Shown here piece after piece: positions 1-7,981 of a stretch of 19,375 nucleotides of DNA. Below the pieces are notes generated by a model that was not told the origin of the DNA, made no database searches, and saw nothing but the letters and a program-made list of their open reading frames with translations. The stretch's first letter is position 1. The number at the start of each line of letters is the position of its first letter. A program made the translations under genes and the position numbers. The DNA is from Gammaproteobacteria bacterium UBA7310. GTDB taxonomy: Bacteria; Pseudomonadota; Gammaproteobacteria; Pseudomonadales; Ketobacteraceae. The DNA lies in NCBI GenBank assembly GCA_002471665.1, contig DKQK01000025.1, positions 199,184 through 218,558 of the forward strand. The letters are read 5' to 3'.

Positions 1-24
1 CAGGATCAGGATCAGGATCAGGAG
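1..24 (+). repeat. CAGGAT hexanucleotide repeat inside the Bat gene
   Basis: Three and two-thirds exact copies of CAGGAT open the window and encode Gln-Asp repeats. The tract may continue upstream of base 1. Because the unit is six bases, gain or loss of copies would change the length of the acidic/Gln-rich linker without breaking the frame. Confidence 0.7.
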
Positions 25-420
25 AACAACAACCAGTCTGATGAGAATCAGGATTCCCAGTCTGATCAACAGGAACAGGAACAAGATCAGCAGCAGGATC
101 AACAACAGCAACCAGAAGCTGAACAACAGGCTGATGAATCCGAACAGGAACAAGCCAAGCAGCAGAAACCCGAAGAGAACGACTCCGAGCAACCGGACCA
201 GCCACAACCCACGGAACCTGAAAAACAAGAGTCAGAGCAGCAACAGGATGAAGCCCAGATGCTGCCACAACCCCAGTTGCAGGAAACAACGGAAGACCAG
301 CAGGCGCTGGAACAGTGGCTGCGCCGTATTCCGGATGATCCCGGCGGCCTGCTGCGCCGCAAATTTGAATATGAATCTCAATTGAGGAAAAACTCATCCT
401 CTGGAGACACCCAATGGTAA
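1..420 (+). CDS. C-terminal part of a VWA/TPR Bat protein (BatB/BatC-like), 5' end outside the window
   Basis: An open frame runs from base 1 to a TAA at 418-420 and gives 139 residues with no start in the window. About 95 residues are low-complexity Gln/Asp/Glu/Asn, beginning with QD repeats. The last 40 or so become ordered and include ALEQWLRRIPDDPGGLLRRK, which I recognise as the end of the VWA-plus-TPR membrane proteins that precede batD in pseudomonads. The family is part of the Bat (Bacteroides aerotolerance) system, whose members are thought to act as a membrane/periplasmic complex. The stop codon overlaps the batD start by 7 bases, so the two are translationally linked. The VWA and TPR domains themselves lie upstream and are not visible, so the family call rests on the C-terminal motif and the batD neighbour. 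Confidence 0.8.
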   Translation, partial: QDQDQDQENNNQSDENQDSQSDQQEQEQDQQQDQQQQPEAEQQADESEQEQAKQQKPEENDSEQPDQPQPTEPEKQESEQQQDEAQMLPQPQLQETTEDQQALEQWLRRIPDDPGGLLRRKFEYESQLRKNSSSGDTQW

Positions 421-2123
421 GAAGCATCCCTTTCCTCCTGGTACTGTTATTGTCCATCGTCAGTGCCCAGGCGCAGGCCATCAGCATTAATGCAAAGCTG
501 AACACCACCAAGGTGACCGAGGGTGATACCGTCAAACTGACGATCACCATCGACCAGACCGCAGACGGCAAAGCACCGGACTTCAGTGTTCTGAACGAAC
601 ACTTCGAGATCATCTCCACCTTCAAAGCGGAGCGCAGCAATATACTGAACGGCCGTTTTGTCTCCTTTACCAGTTGGATTCTTACCTTGCTACCCAAGCA
701 CACCGGCTATATTGCCGTTCCCCCTATCCGTTACGACAACGTCACCAGCAAGCCACTCAAACTGCACGTCACCAAACGCAGCAGCGCCAGCAACTCGGAA
801 CAGTACCTGTTTGTCGATGCCAAAATTGATAAGCAACAGGCCTACGTCCAGGAGCAGGTGATCCTCACCGTCCGTATTTTCAGTGGCAATATCGACATCT
901 ACGATCCATCCTATCAGCCACCCGCCATTGAAAATGCGGCAATGGAACAGCTGGGAGAGCAACGCAATTACAAAACCACGCTCAACGGCACACAGTATGA
1001 TGTGTTTGAGTTCCGCTATGCGGTATTCCCCCAGAAAAGCGGCACCATTCAGATCCCCGGTGCCCGCCTGGAAGCCACAGTATTCCGTTCACGGTCACGC
1101 AATTACTACGATCCTCTCAACGGCAAACAAGTTCGCCGTTACTCCCCCAACCTGGAATTGGAAGTCAAGCCCAAGCCCGCAGAATACCCGGCTGACCAAC
1201 CCTGGTTGCCCGCCCAGTCATTACAGCTCAGCGAATCCTGGTCGCCGGATGCCGGTAACGCCAATATCGGCGAACCCATTACCCGCACTGTGTCCATGCA
1301 GGCAGAAGGTGTGTTATCCACCATCTTGCCGACGGTACCCACCAGTGACATCGAAGGTGTCAGGATTTACCCGGAGCAGGCAGAGAGCAACAGCAGCGTG
1401 GGTGAGCACGGTATTGTCAGCACCCGCACTGAAAGTCAGGCGCTGATTGCCACTCAGGCGGGCACCATTGAACTGCCAGCCATCGACGTCACTTGGTGGG
1501 ACGTGGAGGAGCAGGCGGTGAAAGTGACCTCTCTGCCTGCCCGCACCATTCAGGTGACCGGTACCAACAGTCGACCGCAAACGGACAGCAGTGCCGCTCA
1601 GGCTCCCCCGTTAAGCTCAGCGGGGGAATCCCCTCCCCCGCCCTTGGGGCAAACCAGTATCAATCAAACCTGGCAATGGATTGCCGTGGCCTTCTTTTGC
1701 CTGTGGTTATTAACCCTTGCACTATTGATCTGGGCCCTGCTGTCACGCAGAGCCAACAGCCGAGCAACCGGGCAGGAAGACAATCAGGCATCACCGTTCA
1801 GTGCCGGCCAGTTACGCGAAGCCAACAAAGCGTTGCAAGCGGCCTGCAAAGCACAGGATGCCAAGGCGGCAAGGATTGCCGTGATTGAACTATTTCGTCA
1901 GCAATTCAGGGACAGCACCATCAGGAACCTGGATGATGTCGCCCAAAAAGCCGGTACGGATGCGCTGCCCGACGCGCTTCGCGATCTTGAGGCTCACCTC
2001 TACAAAAATAAAAATGAGGCAAAATGGAATAGCGAAGCTTTGCTTAAAGCCACCCAGGAAGCACTGAGCAGGCCCGCCACCAAAGACCAGAAACAGGTAT
2101 TGCAGCCACTGTATCCCAGCTGA
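414..2123 (+). CDS. batD: BatD family protein (oxygen tolerance), membrane anchored
   Basis: The 569-residue product has an N-terminal signal peptide (hydrophobic stretch at residues 5-15, AQA-type cleavage near 20-22). A large extracytoplasmic beta-rich region follows, starting with the N-terminal motif of the family (NTTKVTEGDTVKLTITID) and FEIISTFKAERSNILNGRF. A Pro/Ser-rich linker lies near 385-415, then one transmembrane helix at about 422-444 (IAVAFFCLWLLTLALLIWAL) and a cytoplasmic tail of about 120 residues predicted to be helical. This is the standard BatD layout. GGAG at 403-406 is a good Shine-Dalgarno 7 bases before the ATG. The start overlaps the stop of the preceding VWA/TPR gene, as expected for a bat operon. 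BatD function is poorly defined: proposed roles are stress or oxygen tolerance and envelope maintenance, and nothing here refines that. Confidence 0.92.
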   Translation: MVRSIPFLLVLLLSIVSAQAQAISINAKLNTTKVTEGDTVKLTITIDQTADGKAPDFSVLNEHFEIISTFKAERSNILNGRFVSFTSWILTLLPKHTGYIAVPPIRYDNVTSKPLKLHVTKRSSASNSEQYLFVDAKIDKQQAYVQEQVILTVRIFSGNIDIYDPSYQPPAIENAAMEQLGEQRNYKTTLNGTQYDVFEFRYAVFPQKSGTIQIPGARLEATVFRSRSRNYYDPLNGKQVRRYSPNLELEVKPKPAEYPADQPWLPAQSLQLSESWSPDAGNANIGEPITRTVSMQAEGVLSTILPTVPTSDIEGVRIYPEQAESNSSVGEHGIVSTRTESQALIATQAGTIELPAIDVTWWDVEEQAVKVTSLPARTIQVTGTNSRPQTDSSAAQAPPLSSAGESPPPPLGQTSINQTWQWIAVAFFCLWLLTLALLIWALLSRRANSRATGQEDNQASPFSAGQLREANKALQAACKAQDAKAARIAVIELFRQQFRDSTIRNLDDVAQKAGTDALPDALRDLEAHLYKNKNEAKWNSEALLKATQEALSRPATKDQKQVLQPLYPS

Positions 2124-2254
2124 TTCATCCGCAAAACCCGGGCAAACATGGACCAGGATCAACATCAGGGGAAGTTAGCGGAAAAAGCGCTTGAAAGCGG
2201 GTCGTGAATTGGATTAATTACCTAAATACGATCGCAATTTGTTCCGAGACAACC

Positions 2255-2698
2255 ATGTACGGATTACTTCTACTGCTTCATATTCTGGCGGCCACAATCT
2301 GGACAGGAGGGCACATCGTGCTTGCGGTGGTGATATTGCCCAAAGTACTGGCACAACGCTCCGCAGAGAAGCTTCTGGAATTCGAATCGGTGTATGAAAA
2401 AATCGGCATGCCCGCGCTGATTATTCAGGTGATAACCGGCCTTATGCTGGCCTACCGCATGCTGCCTGATGTTATGCAATGGATTAACTTTGCCAATCCG
2501 GTTGCCCACGCCATACTGGCCAAACTCAGCCTACTGGCATTAACCGTAGGGTTCGCCATTGATGCCAGGCTTCGTGTCATCCCCACGCTTTCAGAAAAAA
2601 CCTTAACCACCATGGCCTGGCACATCATACCGGTTACGGTATTTTCGATTTTGTTTGTGGTTGTGGGTGTTTCATTTCGAACAGGTTGGCTGTACTGA
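2255..2698 (+). CDS. CopD-like small integral membrane protein
   Basis: The 147-residue product is almost entirely membrane. Four hydrophobic segments lie at about 2-28, 52-70, 84-105 and 120-142. The first carries the pattern H9...W16-T-G-G-H20, resembling the start of CopD/HemJ-like four-helix proteins, and further His residues occur at AHA (about 86) and WHII (about 122). These could bind haem or copper, but this is inferred from residue pattern only. I chose the ATG at 2255, where the hydrophobic helix starts. An in-frame GTG at 2204 would add 17 residues (NWINYLNTIAICSETT), and neither start has a strong Shine-Dalgarno. The gene lies 130 bases after batD and ends at a terminator shared with the opposing transporter gene. 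A close alternative is a DUF2269-type protein of unknown role. Confidence 0.7.
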   Translation: MYGLLLLLHILAATIWTGGHIVLAVVILPKVLAQRSAEKLLEFESVYEKIGMPALIIQVITGLMLAYRMLPDVMQWINFANPVAHAILAKLSLLALTVGFAIDARLRVIPTLSEKTLTTMAWHIIPVTVFSILFVVVGVSFRTGWLY

Positions 2699-2731
2699 AC
2701 ACAGAGGACATCAGCAAGCAATGCACAGCGC

Positions 2732-2769
2732 AAAAAAAAGCGAGCCCACCATGTGGACTCGCTTTTTTT
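2732..2769. terminator. Bidirectional intrinsic terminator
   Basis: A 10-base arm GCGAGCCCAC (2740-2749) pairs with GTGGACTCGC (2753-2762) with one C-A mismatch and a CAT loop. It is flanked by A8 on the left and T7 on the right, so both strands have a U-tract after the stem. It lies between the convergent copD-like gene and the MMPL transporter gene and would end both transcripts. Confidence 0.93.
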
Positions 2770-2787
2770 AATGGCCGGCCTTGAGCG

Positions 2788-5109
2788 TTACGCTTTCTTC
2801 TTGATCTTGCCACGTATCAGGAAGTTGGCCAGGGCAGGCAATAACCAGATGGCGCCCACCATGTTCCACAAAAACATAAAGGTCAGCAACACACCCATGT
2901 TGGCCTGGAACTTAATGTCGGAGAAGATCCAGGTGCCGACACCAATCGCCAGGGTCAACCCCGTAAAGCAAACGGCTTTTCCCGTCACCTTCAGGGTTTC
3001 GAAATAGGCATCCTCAAGTTCCATACCATCTTCCATAAAGCCTTTTAAGCGCGAGTAAATGTAGATGCCGTAATCCACACCGATACCCACACCCAAGGCG
3101 ATAACCGGTAACGTGGCCACCTTGACCCCGATGCCCAGGATAGTCATCAGCGCCTGGCACAGAATCGAGGTAAGTGCCAGCGGCACGATAATACAGATCA
3201 CCGCCCGAATGGAACGGAACGTAATCAAACACAGAATGGAAACCACGCCGTATACCAGCACCTTCATCATATTCTGGGCATGTTCAATGGTTTCGTTGGT
3301 GGCAGCCTCTACCCCGGCATTACCCGACGCCAGTACAAACTCTGCCACATCCGGATCGTTCTCGGCGGCTGCAAATTCCTGCACCGCCGCCACCGCTCGA
3401 TCCAGGGTTTCCGCTTTATGATCATCCAAAAATACAATCACGGGCGCCAGGCTGCAATCTGTGTTCACCAGGCCGCCGGGAACGGTTTGCACCGAATTAT
3501 TGATGATATCCTGCACCCGGGTCAGCGCCGCCCACTTCCAGTTACCTTCATTAAATCCGGTGATAACGCGTTTGGATACCGTGACCACCGACAGCGCCGA
3601 TTGCACACCGGGTACGTTTTCCATATGCCACATAAAGCGATCCATCTTCTGCATGGCGGCGGATTCGGTACAGGCGTATTCCGGGGTTTCCACCATCACC
3701 ACCAGCACGTCCGCGCTCACGGAGTAGTGCTCGTTGACGTATTTGTCATCCAGGTTATAACGGGAATCGGGCCACAACTCTGGTGCCCCGGCATCCAGGT
3801 CACCGATTTTCAGATCCTTGCTGATGTACAAACCGGCCCCGGCCCCAATGGCTGCAATAATGACCGACACGGTTGCTGCTTTTGGCGTTGCAAAACGGGA
3901 GATCTTCGACCAGATCACATGTTTGGCATGCAACTTCTTATTCATCGCATTTATTGCCATGGGGCTGGCGCCCACATAAGACAGTAGCACGGGTATCATC
4001 AGCAGATTGGTAAAGATCAGCGCAAACACACCCAACGCCGCCGAGATTGCCAGATCCTGTATCACGTGAATCTCAATGGTCCACAATGTCATAAAGCCGA
4101 TGGCATCGCTGATCAGTGCCAGCAAAGCGGGCACGTACAACGCCCGAAAGGTAAGCCGGGCCGCTTCCAACTTGAAATTAATACGGTGGGATTCCACCGC
4201 AAATTCATTGATCAATTGCACCCCGTGACTCACGCCAATGGCAAAAATCAGGAACGGCACCAGCATTGAGTAGGGATCAATACCTTTACCCAGCAGAGTC
4301 AAAATACCCACCTGCCAGATTACGGCAATGACTGAGCAAATAATCACGGTAAAGGTACTGCGAATGCACTTGGAGTCAATCAACAGCAGAACGAATGTAA
4401 TACCTATTGCGATAATAAAGAACAACGCAACGCCGGTTGCCCCCTCAATCAGATCACCGATCTTCTTGGCAAAGCCGACAATACGGATATTGATATTATC
4501 ACTCTGGAACTTCTGACGAATGTCCTGCTCGAGCGCTGCCGAAAACTTTTTGTAATCGAGTTTCTTGTTGGCGCCGGATTGATCCAGTAGCGGCACATAC
4601 ACGATGGAAGATTCAAAATCATCCGCCACCAGGCGCCCAACCTGCCCGGAACGCAGGACATTGGCCTGCACCTGTTCCAGTGATTCCGCAGAACCATCGT
4701 AGGTAGGTGGAATAATCTCCCCGCCACGAAAGCCATCTTCGGTCACTTCCATCCAACGGACATTGGGTGTCCAAAGAGACTGGATTTTAGCTTTGTCCAC
4801 CCCTTCAAAATAGAAAATCTCATCGGTAACCTGACGCAGTACCTGCATAAACTCATCGGTAAAGATGTCACCGTTTTTTGCTTCCACCACAATCCGGATA
4901 TCGTTACCCAGACTCAGCTCATCCTTGTGCTTTAACAGGTTCTGAATGAATTCATGTTTCAAGGGCACCATTTTTTCGAATTCGGTGCTGAGTTTGACCT
5001 TGGATGCCTCAAAGGCAAAAAAAGCAGTGAGCACGGCAAAGGCCAGCAAAAGAATCGGCCGTAATTTAAATATCGATTCTTCTAGAATGGTGCTGTTTTT
5101 AGTGGACAT
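2788..5109 (-). CDS. MMPL/RND-family transporter permease
   Basis: The 773-residue product has the two-fold RND/MMPL layout. TM1 is at about 17-34, followed by a periplasmic domain of about 190 residues. A bundle of five helices follows, including FLIFAIGVSHGVQLINEF. A second periplasmic domain of about 190 residues and a second bundle end in a Lys-rich tail. The second bundle carries the characteristic VGIGVDYGIYIYSRL at about 674-688, whose Asp lies in the proton-relay region of MMPL proteins. The first half has SHGVQ at the matching place, without the Asp. The start ATG has TAAGG 6 bases upstream. The gene follows the YCF48 gene by only 32 bases, so they are surely cotranscribed, and it ends at a strong terminator. 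Known relatives move lipids, hopanoids and other hydrophobic molecules between membranes. The substrate here cannot be read from sequence. Confidence 0.93.
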   Translation of the reverse strand: MSTKNSTILEESIFKLRPILLLAFAVLTAFFAFEASKVKLSTEFEKMVPLKHEFIQNLLKHKDELSLGNDIRIVVEAKNGDIFTDEFMQVLRQVTDEIFYFEGVDKAKIQSLWTPNVRWMEVTEDGFRGGEIIPPTYDGSAESLEQVQANVLRSGQVGRLVADDFESSIVYVPLLDQSGANKKLDYKKFSAALEQDIRQKFQSDNINIRIVGFAKKIGDLIEGATGVALFFIIAIGITFVLLLIDSKCIRSTFTVIICSVIAVIWQVGILTLLGKGIDPYSMLVPFLIFAIGVSHGVQLINEFAVESHRINFKLEAARLTFRALYVPALLALISDAIGFMTLWTIEIHVIQDLAISAALGVFALIFTNLLMIPVLLSYVGASPMAINAMNKKLHAKHVIWSKISRFATPKAATVSVIIAAIGAGAGLYISKDLKIGDLDAGAPELWPDSRYNLDDKYVNEHYSVSADVLVVMVETPEYACTESAAMQKMDRFMWHMENVPGVQSALSVVTVSKRVITGFNEGNWKWAALTRVQDIINNSVQTVPGGLVNTDCSLAPVIVFLDDHKAETLDRAVAAVQEFAAAENDPDVAEFVLASGNAGVEAATNETIEHAQNMMKVLVYGVVSILCLITFRSIRAVICIIVPLALTSILCQALMTILGIGVKVATLPVIALGVGIGVDYGIYIYSRLKGFMEDGMELEDAYFETLKVTGKAVCFTGLTLAIGVGTWIFSDIKFQANMGVLLTFMFLWNMVGAIWLLPALANFLIRGKIKKKA

Positions 5110-5141
5110 AATGTACCTTAACGTAAATCAGTATCTCGTAG

Positions 5142-6188
5142 TTACTTCATTGACGGTGCTGCAAGATCAACACCGCCCTGACCGACCATGATTAGTTTGC
5201 CGTTGGGCAGGGTTTCAACGGCAAGAATTGCCTCTCTGGATTTGGTGATCTGCATGGTGTAGTTGGCGCCGCCGTCTTTGCTGGTGAGAACCACCCCGGA
5301 ATTACCCACCAGTATGGAACCTTTGTCACCCAGTAACACACCATCCATTACCCCATCCGTGCCTTTGCTTTTTGCCTTAAGCCAGGATTCACCACGATCG
5401 GAAGATTTGAATATATTGCCCTGTAGACCGAACACCAGAACATCATCCGGGTTCGGCCCGGTCAAGGCTCCGAAATAGGAACCCTGATAGGGGCTCTCCA
5501 GAGTCACCCAGGTTTCACCCCCATCATCGGAGCGAAACAGTACGCCTTTCTCACCGGCGATATAAACCGTACCCTGTTCATTGGCACTGATGGCATTCAA
5601 ATGCCAGCCATCAAAATTCTCAATGCGGGAGGCCACATCCTGCCAGGTTTTGCCTCCATCAACCGTGCCCAGAAAGATGCCGTAGGCGCCCACTGCAAAG
5701 CCGGCCTTTTCGTCGCGAAACCAGACGTCCAACAACGGTGAACCGGCCTGGGGTAATTTTGCAAATTCCTCATCGGTCAACTGGTTCAACTCTTCATCCG
5801 TTCGAACACGATGTGGATTGGCATACTGCAGCGCCCAGTTGGAACCCCCATCAGCGGAATGCAGTATGATGCCCTCGTGCCCCACCGCCCAGATATTTTG
5901 GGCATCACCAAAATCAACGGCGGTCAGCAGATACTGTACCGGTACCTGAGCCTGGCTCCAGCTCTGCCCGTTATCAGCAGACACCAGAATGTGGCCGCGA
6001 TCCCCCACTGCTATGACTTTGTCATTGAACACTTCCACATCGGTCAGCAGGGATTCCGTTGCTTTGTCTGATGGAATCGAAGCCCTCATATCGAGATGCT
6101 TTTCATAGTCGGCAGCCAGGGCCGAACCGGTACTGGCCCCCCACAACAACGCGGTGCCAACCAGTGTTCTAATCATCGAGTAACGCAT
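5142..6188 (-). CDS. YCF48/BNR-repeat beta-propeller protein, exported
   Basis: From the chosen ATG the product is 348 residues with a signal peptide (MRYSMIRTLV, hydrophobic core to about 20, ALAA cleavage near 26). Six Asp-box repeats follow: SADNGQSW (70-77), SADGGSNW (111-118), TVDGGKTW (175-182), SDDGGETW (220-227), SSDRGESW (262-269) and SKDGGANY (303-310). They fit a six- to seven-bladed propeller of the YCF48/photosystem II stability-factor-like type. An in-frame GTG at 6263 would add 25 residues that would spoil the signal peptide and has no Shine-Dalgarno. The ATG at 6188 has only a weak one. The gene is sandwiched between DUF1329 and MMPL genes, the standard company for this family in Pseudomonas-like bacteria, where it probably serves as a periplasmic partner of the transporter. 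No catalytic sialidase residues are suggested. Confidence 0.88.
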   Translation of the reverse strand: MRYSMIRTLVGTALLWGASTGSALAADYEKHLDMRASIPSDKATESLLTDVEVFNDKVIAVGDRGHILVSADNGQSWSQAQVPVQYLLTAVDFGDAQNIWAVGHEGIILHSADGGSNWALQYANPHRVRTDEELNQLTDEEFAKLPQAGSPLLDVWFRDEKAGFAVGAYGIFLGTVDGGKTWQDVASRIENFDGWHLNAISANEQGTVYIAGEKGVLFRSDDGGETWVTLESPYQGSYFGALTGPNPDDVLVFGLQGNIFKSSDRGESWLKAKSKGTDGVMDGVLLGDKGSILVGNSGVVLTSKDGGANYTMQITKSREAILAVETLPNGKLIMVGQGGVDLAAPSMK

Positions 6189-6315
6189 CTTATTTCTAAT
6201 CCACATATGAATATTTACTACCTGCAATTGAGCAACTGTCATTAAAGCATTTTCATTGACCACGATTCACACAAACCCTGATTGAGTGTCCAAATCAGAT
6301 GGGTAAATTGGCCAT

Positions 6316-7680
6316 TCAACGCCCCATACGTCGCAACGACTGTGGGCTGAAGTAACCTTCTGTTGGTGGGTCTTGCCCGAAACGGATGGCCATGCCATTG
6401 GAGTTATCCATGTAGGCGGCAAAGTAGCGGCCCGAGTCCAATTCATGATTGGCGGCCAGGGCCCCCCAGGTGACGGGCACATGGTAGTAGCCAACCAGAT
6501 AGGATACATGCACTCGCCACAGTTCACCGCGCGCATCATACTGATCCGCCTGCACGATACTCCAACTGTCTTCATCAATGTAAAAGCGGCGCTTGCTGTA
6601 CAGGTGACGCACGCCCGCTTTACTGGTTCCTTCGACAACCCACACCCGATGCAGCTCGTAACGGGTTAAATCCGGGTTGATATGGCCTTTCTGCAACAGC
6701 TTCTTGTCATCTTTGGTGGCGTTGCTCAAGCGAAAATTATTGTAGGGTATGTAGAGTTCCTGCTTACCGATGAATGCCCAGTCAAAGCGGTCCAGAGCAC
6801 CGTTGAACATGTCCACTTCATCGGCGGTAATCAGGTTATCCGCACTGGGTACCGGCATATCATACTCAATGGACGGCGCCCGCCTTACCCGGCGGGTACC
6901 TGTGTTATAGACCCACGCGCTGCGCGGCTCTTTGATTCTGTCGATGGTTTCATGTACCAACACGCCACCGCCGGCCAAACGACTGGGCTTGCGGATAAAG
7001 GCCATGTAGTAGGAAAGTTTGTTGTCCAGATCCTGCCATTGCTTAGTGCGATCGTAATAAACGAAATACGCCTCCTGGGCCGTGGACACCAGCGAGTAGC
7101 TGCCATTGGGCTGCACAGGGGCTTCAGAAATATCGGCTTGGACATGAATCCCGCGCCACCGGGTCAGGTGATTCCATAGAATCCTGACCGCATCCACCTC
7201 ACCCTGGGCATTCAAGGGCACCGGAAAGGGAACACCGCCCACGGCCTGCTCAATGCCATTACCTTCATTCACCAAACGGGCACTGCCATGATTGCGGGCA
7301 ATGTTGTCATAAACCCACTGTGGTGCGGCGGCGGTACGATGGCTGGGATAGACCGGCAAGGCATAGGAATCGGGGTAACGCTCCAACAACGCACGCTGCC
7401 CCGGGGATAACTGATCCCGGTACTGAGCCAGATTGGCGGCGTTGATGGTGAACAAGGGCTTTTCTTTCTCGAAAGGATTCTCAAGCTTATCTTGCAGCGC
7501 CGGCATTTGATCCGGCGTCAAGCCACCGGTCCACGGGGGGATGGTTCCGGCTTCATTGCCCTTCAGTTCGGCACCATAGGGGGTCAACTCCTTGCCCAAC
7601 GCCGAGGTCTGGGCAACGGCCGGGATAGAGGCGAACAAACAGATTGAGGCCAACAACAGCCCACTTCTTCTCATCAACAT
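6316..7680 (-). CDS. DUF1329 outer-membrane lipoprotein-sorting-like protein
   Basis: The 454-residue product has a signal peptide (MLMRRSG, hydrophobic to about 20, AVAQ cleavage near 24). It then shows features I associate with DUF1329: LGKELTPYGAELKGNEAGTI with PPWTGG near the mature N-terminus, YDNIARNHGSARL, many aromatic beta strands, and RRFYIDEDSW...DQYDARGELWRV near the C-terminus. The family has a LolA/LolB-like fold by annotation and is usually encoded with DUF1302, YCF48 and MMPL proteins. No DUF1302 gene is present in this window. GAGG at 7694-7691 lies 10 bases before the ATG at 7680. A GTG at 7686 and an ATG at 7674 are the alternatives. The YCF48 gene follows after 127 bases. 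Role in moving hydrophobic molecules across the envelope is inferred from the neighbours. Confidence 0.88.
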   Translation of the reverse strand: MLMRRSGLLLASICLFASIPAVAQTSALGKELTPYGAELKGNEAGTIPPWTGGLTPDQMPALQDKLENPFEKEKPLFTINAANLAQYRDQLSPGQRALLERYPDSYALPVYPSHRTAAAPQWVYDNIARNHGSARLVNEGNGIEQAVGGVPFPVPLNAQGEVDAVRILWNHLTRWRGIHVQADISEAPVQPNGSYSLVSTAQEAYFVYYDRTKQWQDLDNKLSYYMAFIRKPSRLAGGGVLVHETIDRIKEPRSAWVYNTGTRRVRRAPSIEYDMPVPSADNLITADEVDMFNGALDRFDWAFIGKQELYIPYNNFRLSNATKDDKKLLQKGHINPDLTRYELHRVWVVEGTSKAGVRHLYSKRRFYIDEDSWSIVQADQYDARGELWRVHVSYLVGYYHVPVTWGALAANHELDSGRYFAAYMDNSNGMAIRFGQDPPTEGYFSPQSLRRMGR

Positions 7681-7813
7681 TCCCACAATACCTCATGCCA
7701 GGCCAAGCCTGACAATCGATTCGCACTGTTCCAATAATGATCGCCAACACGGGCTTTCCTAAACGCTTCCCTTGTGCCACCGGGCGATAATAGACGTAGT
7801 TTTAATAATTTAA

Positions 7814-7845
7814 GTCGAAAAAATCGATATTGTCCTATTTTCGAC
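7814..7845. promoter_or_regulatory. Perfect 8-base inverted repeat, possible operator
   Basis: GTCGAAAA (7814-7821) and TTTTCGAC (7838-7845) are exact inverted copies separated by 16 bases, in an AT-rich stretch about 135-165 bases before the DUF1329 start. The arm spacing, about three helical turns between centres, suits a dimeric regulator, but no known box is recognised. No convincing -35/-10 pair was found beside it. The rest of the 7681-7981 gap holds one hairpin (7860-7879) and otherwise nothing I can name. Confidence 0.3.
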
Positions 7846-7981
7846 GCATTTTTGACTCTGCGGCCATTGTAAATGCCGCCATAAAATAACCAATCACACT
7901 GATCAAAACAAATACTTATTCATCCTAAGAACAAGTAATCTTATGTTTATTACCCGAGGCGCTTAGCGCAGTATCCCGCGC

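Noticed and set aside
99..362. 87-residue Cys/Ser-rich frame on the minus strand
   Set aside because: It is the antisense shadow of the Gln/Asp-rich Bat tail; repeated CAG codons read as Ser/Cys/Leu on the other strand.
3280..3987. 235-residue plus-strand frame opposite the MMPL gene
   Set aside because: His/Arg/Gly-rich shadow composition and no motif; the MMPL gene explains the coding potential.
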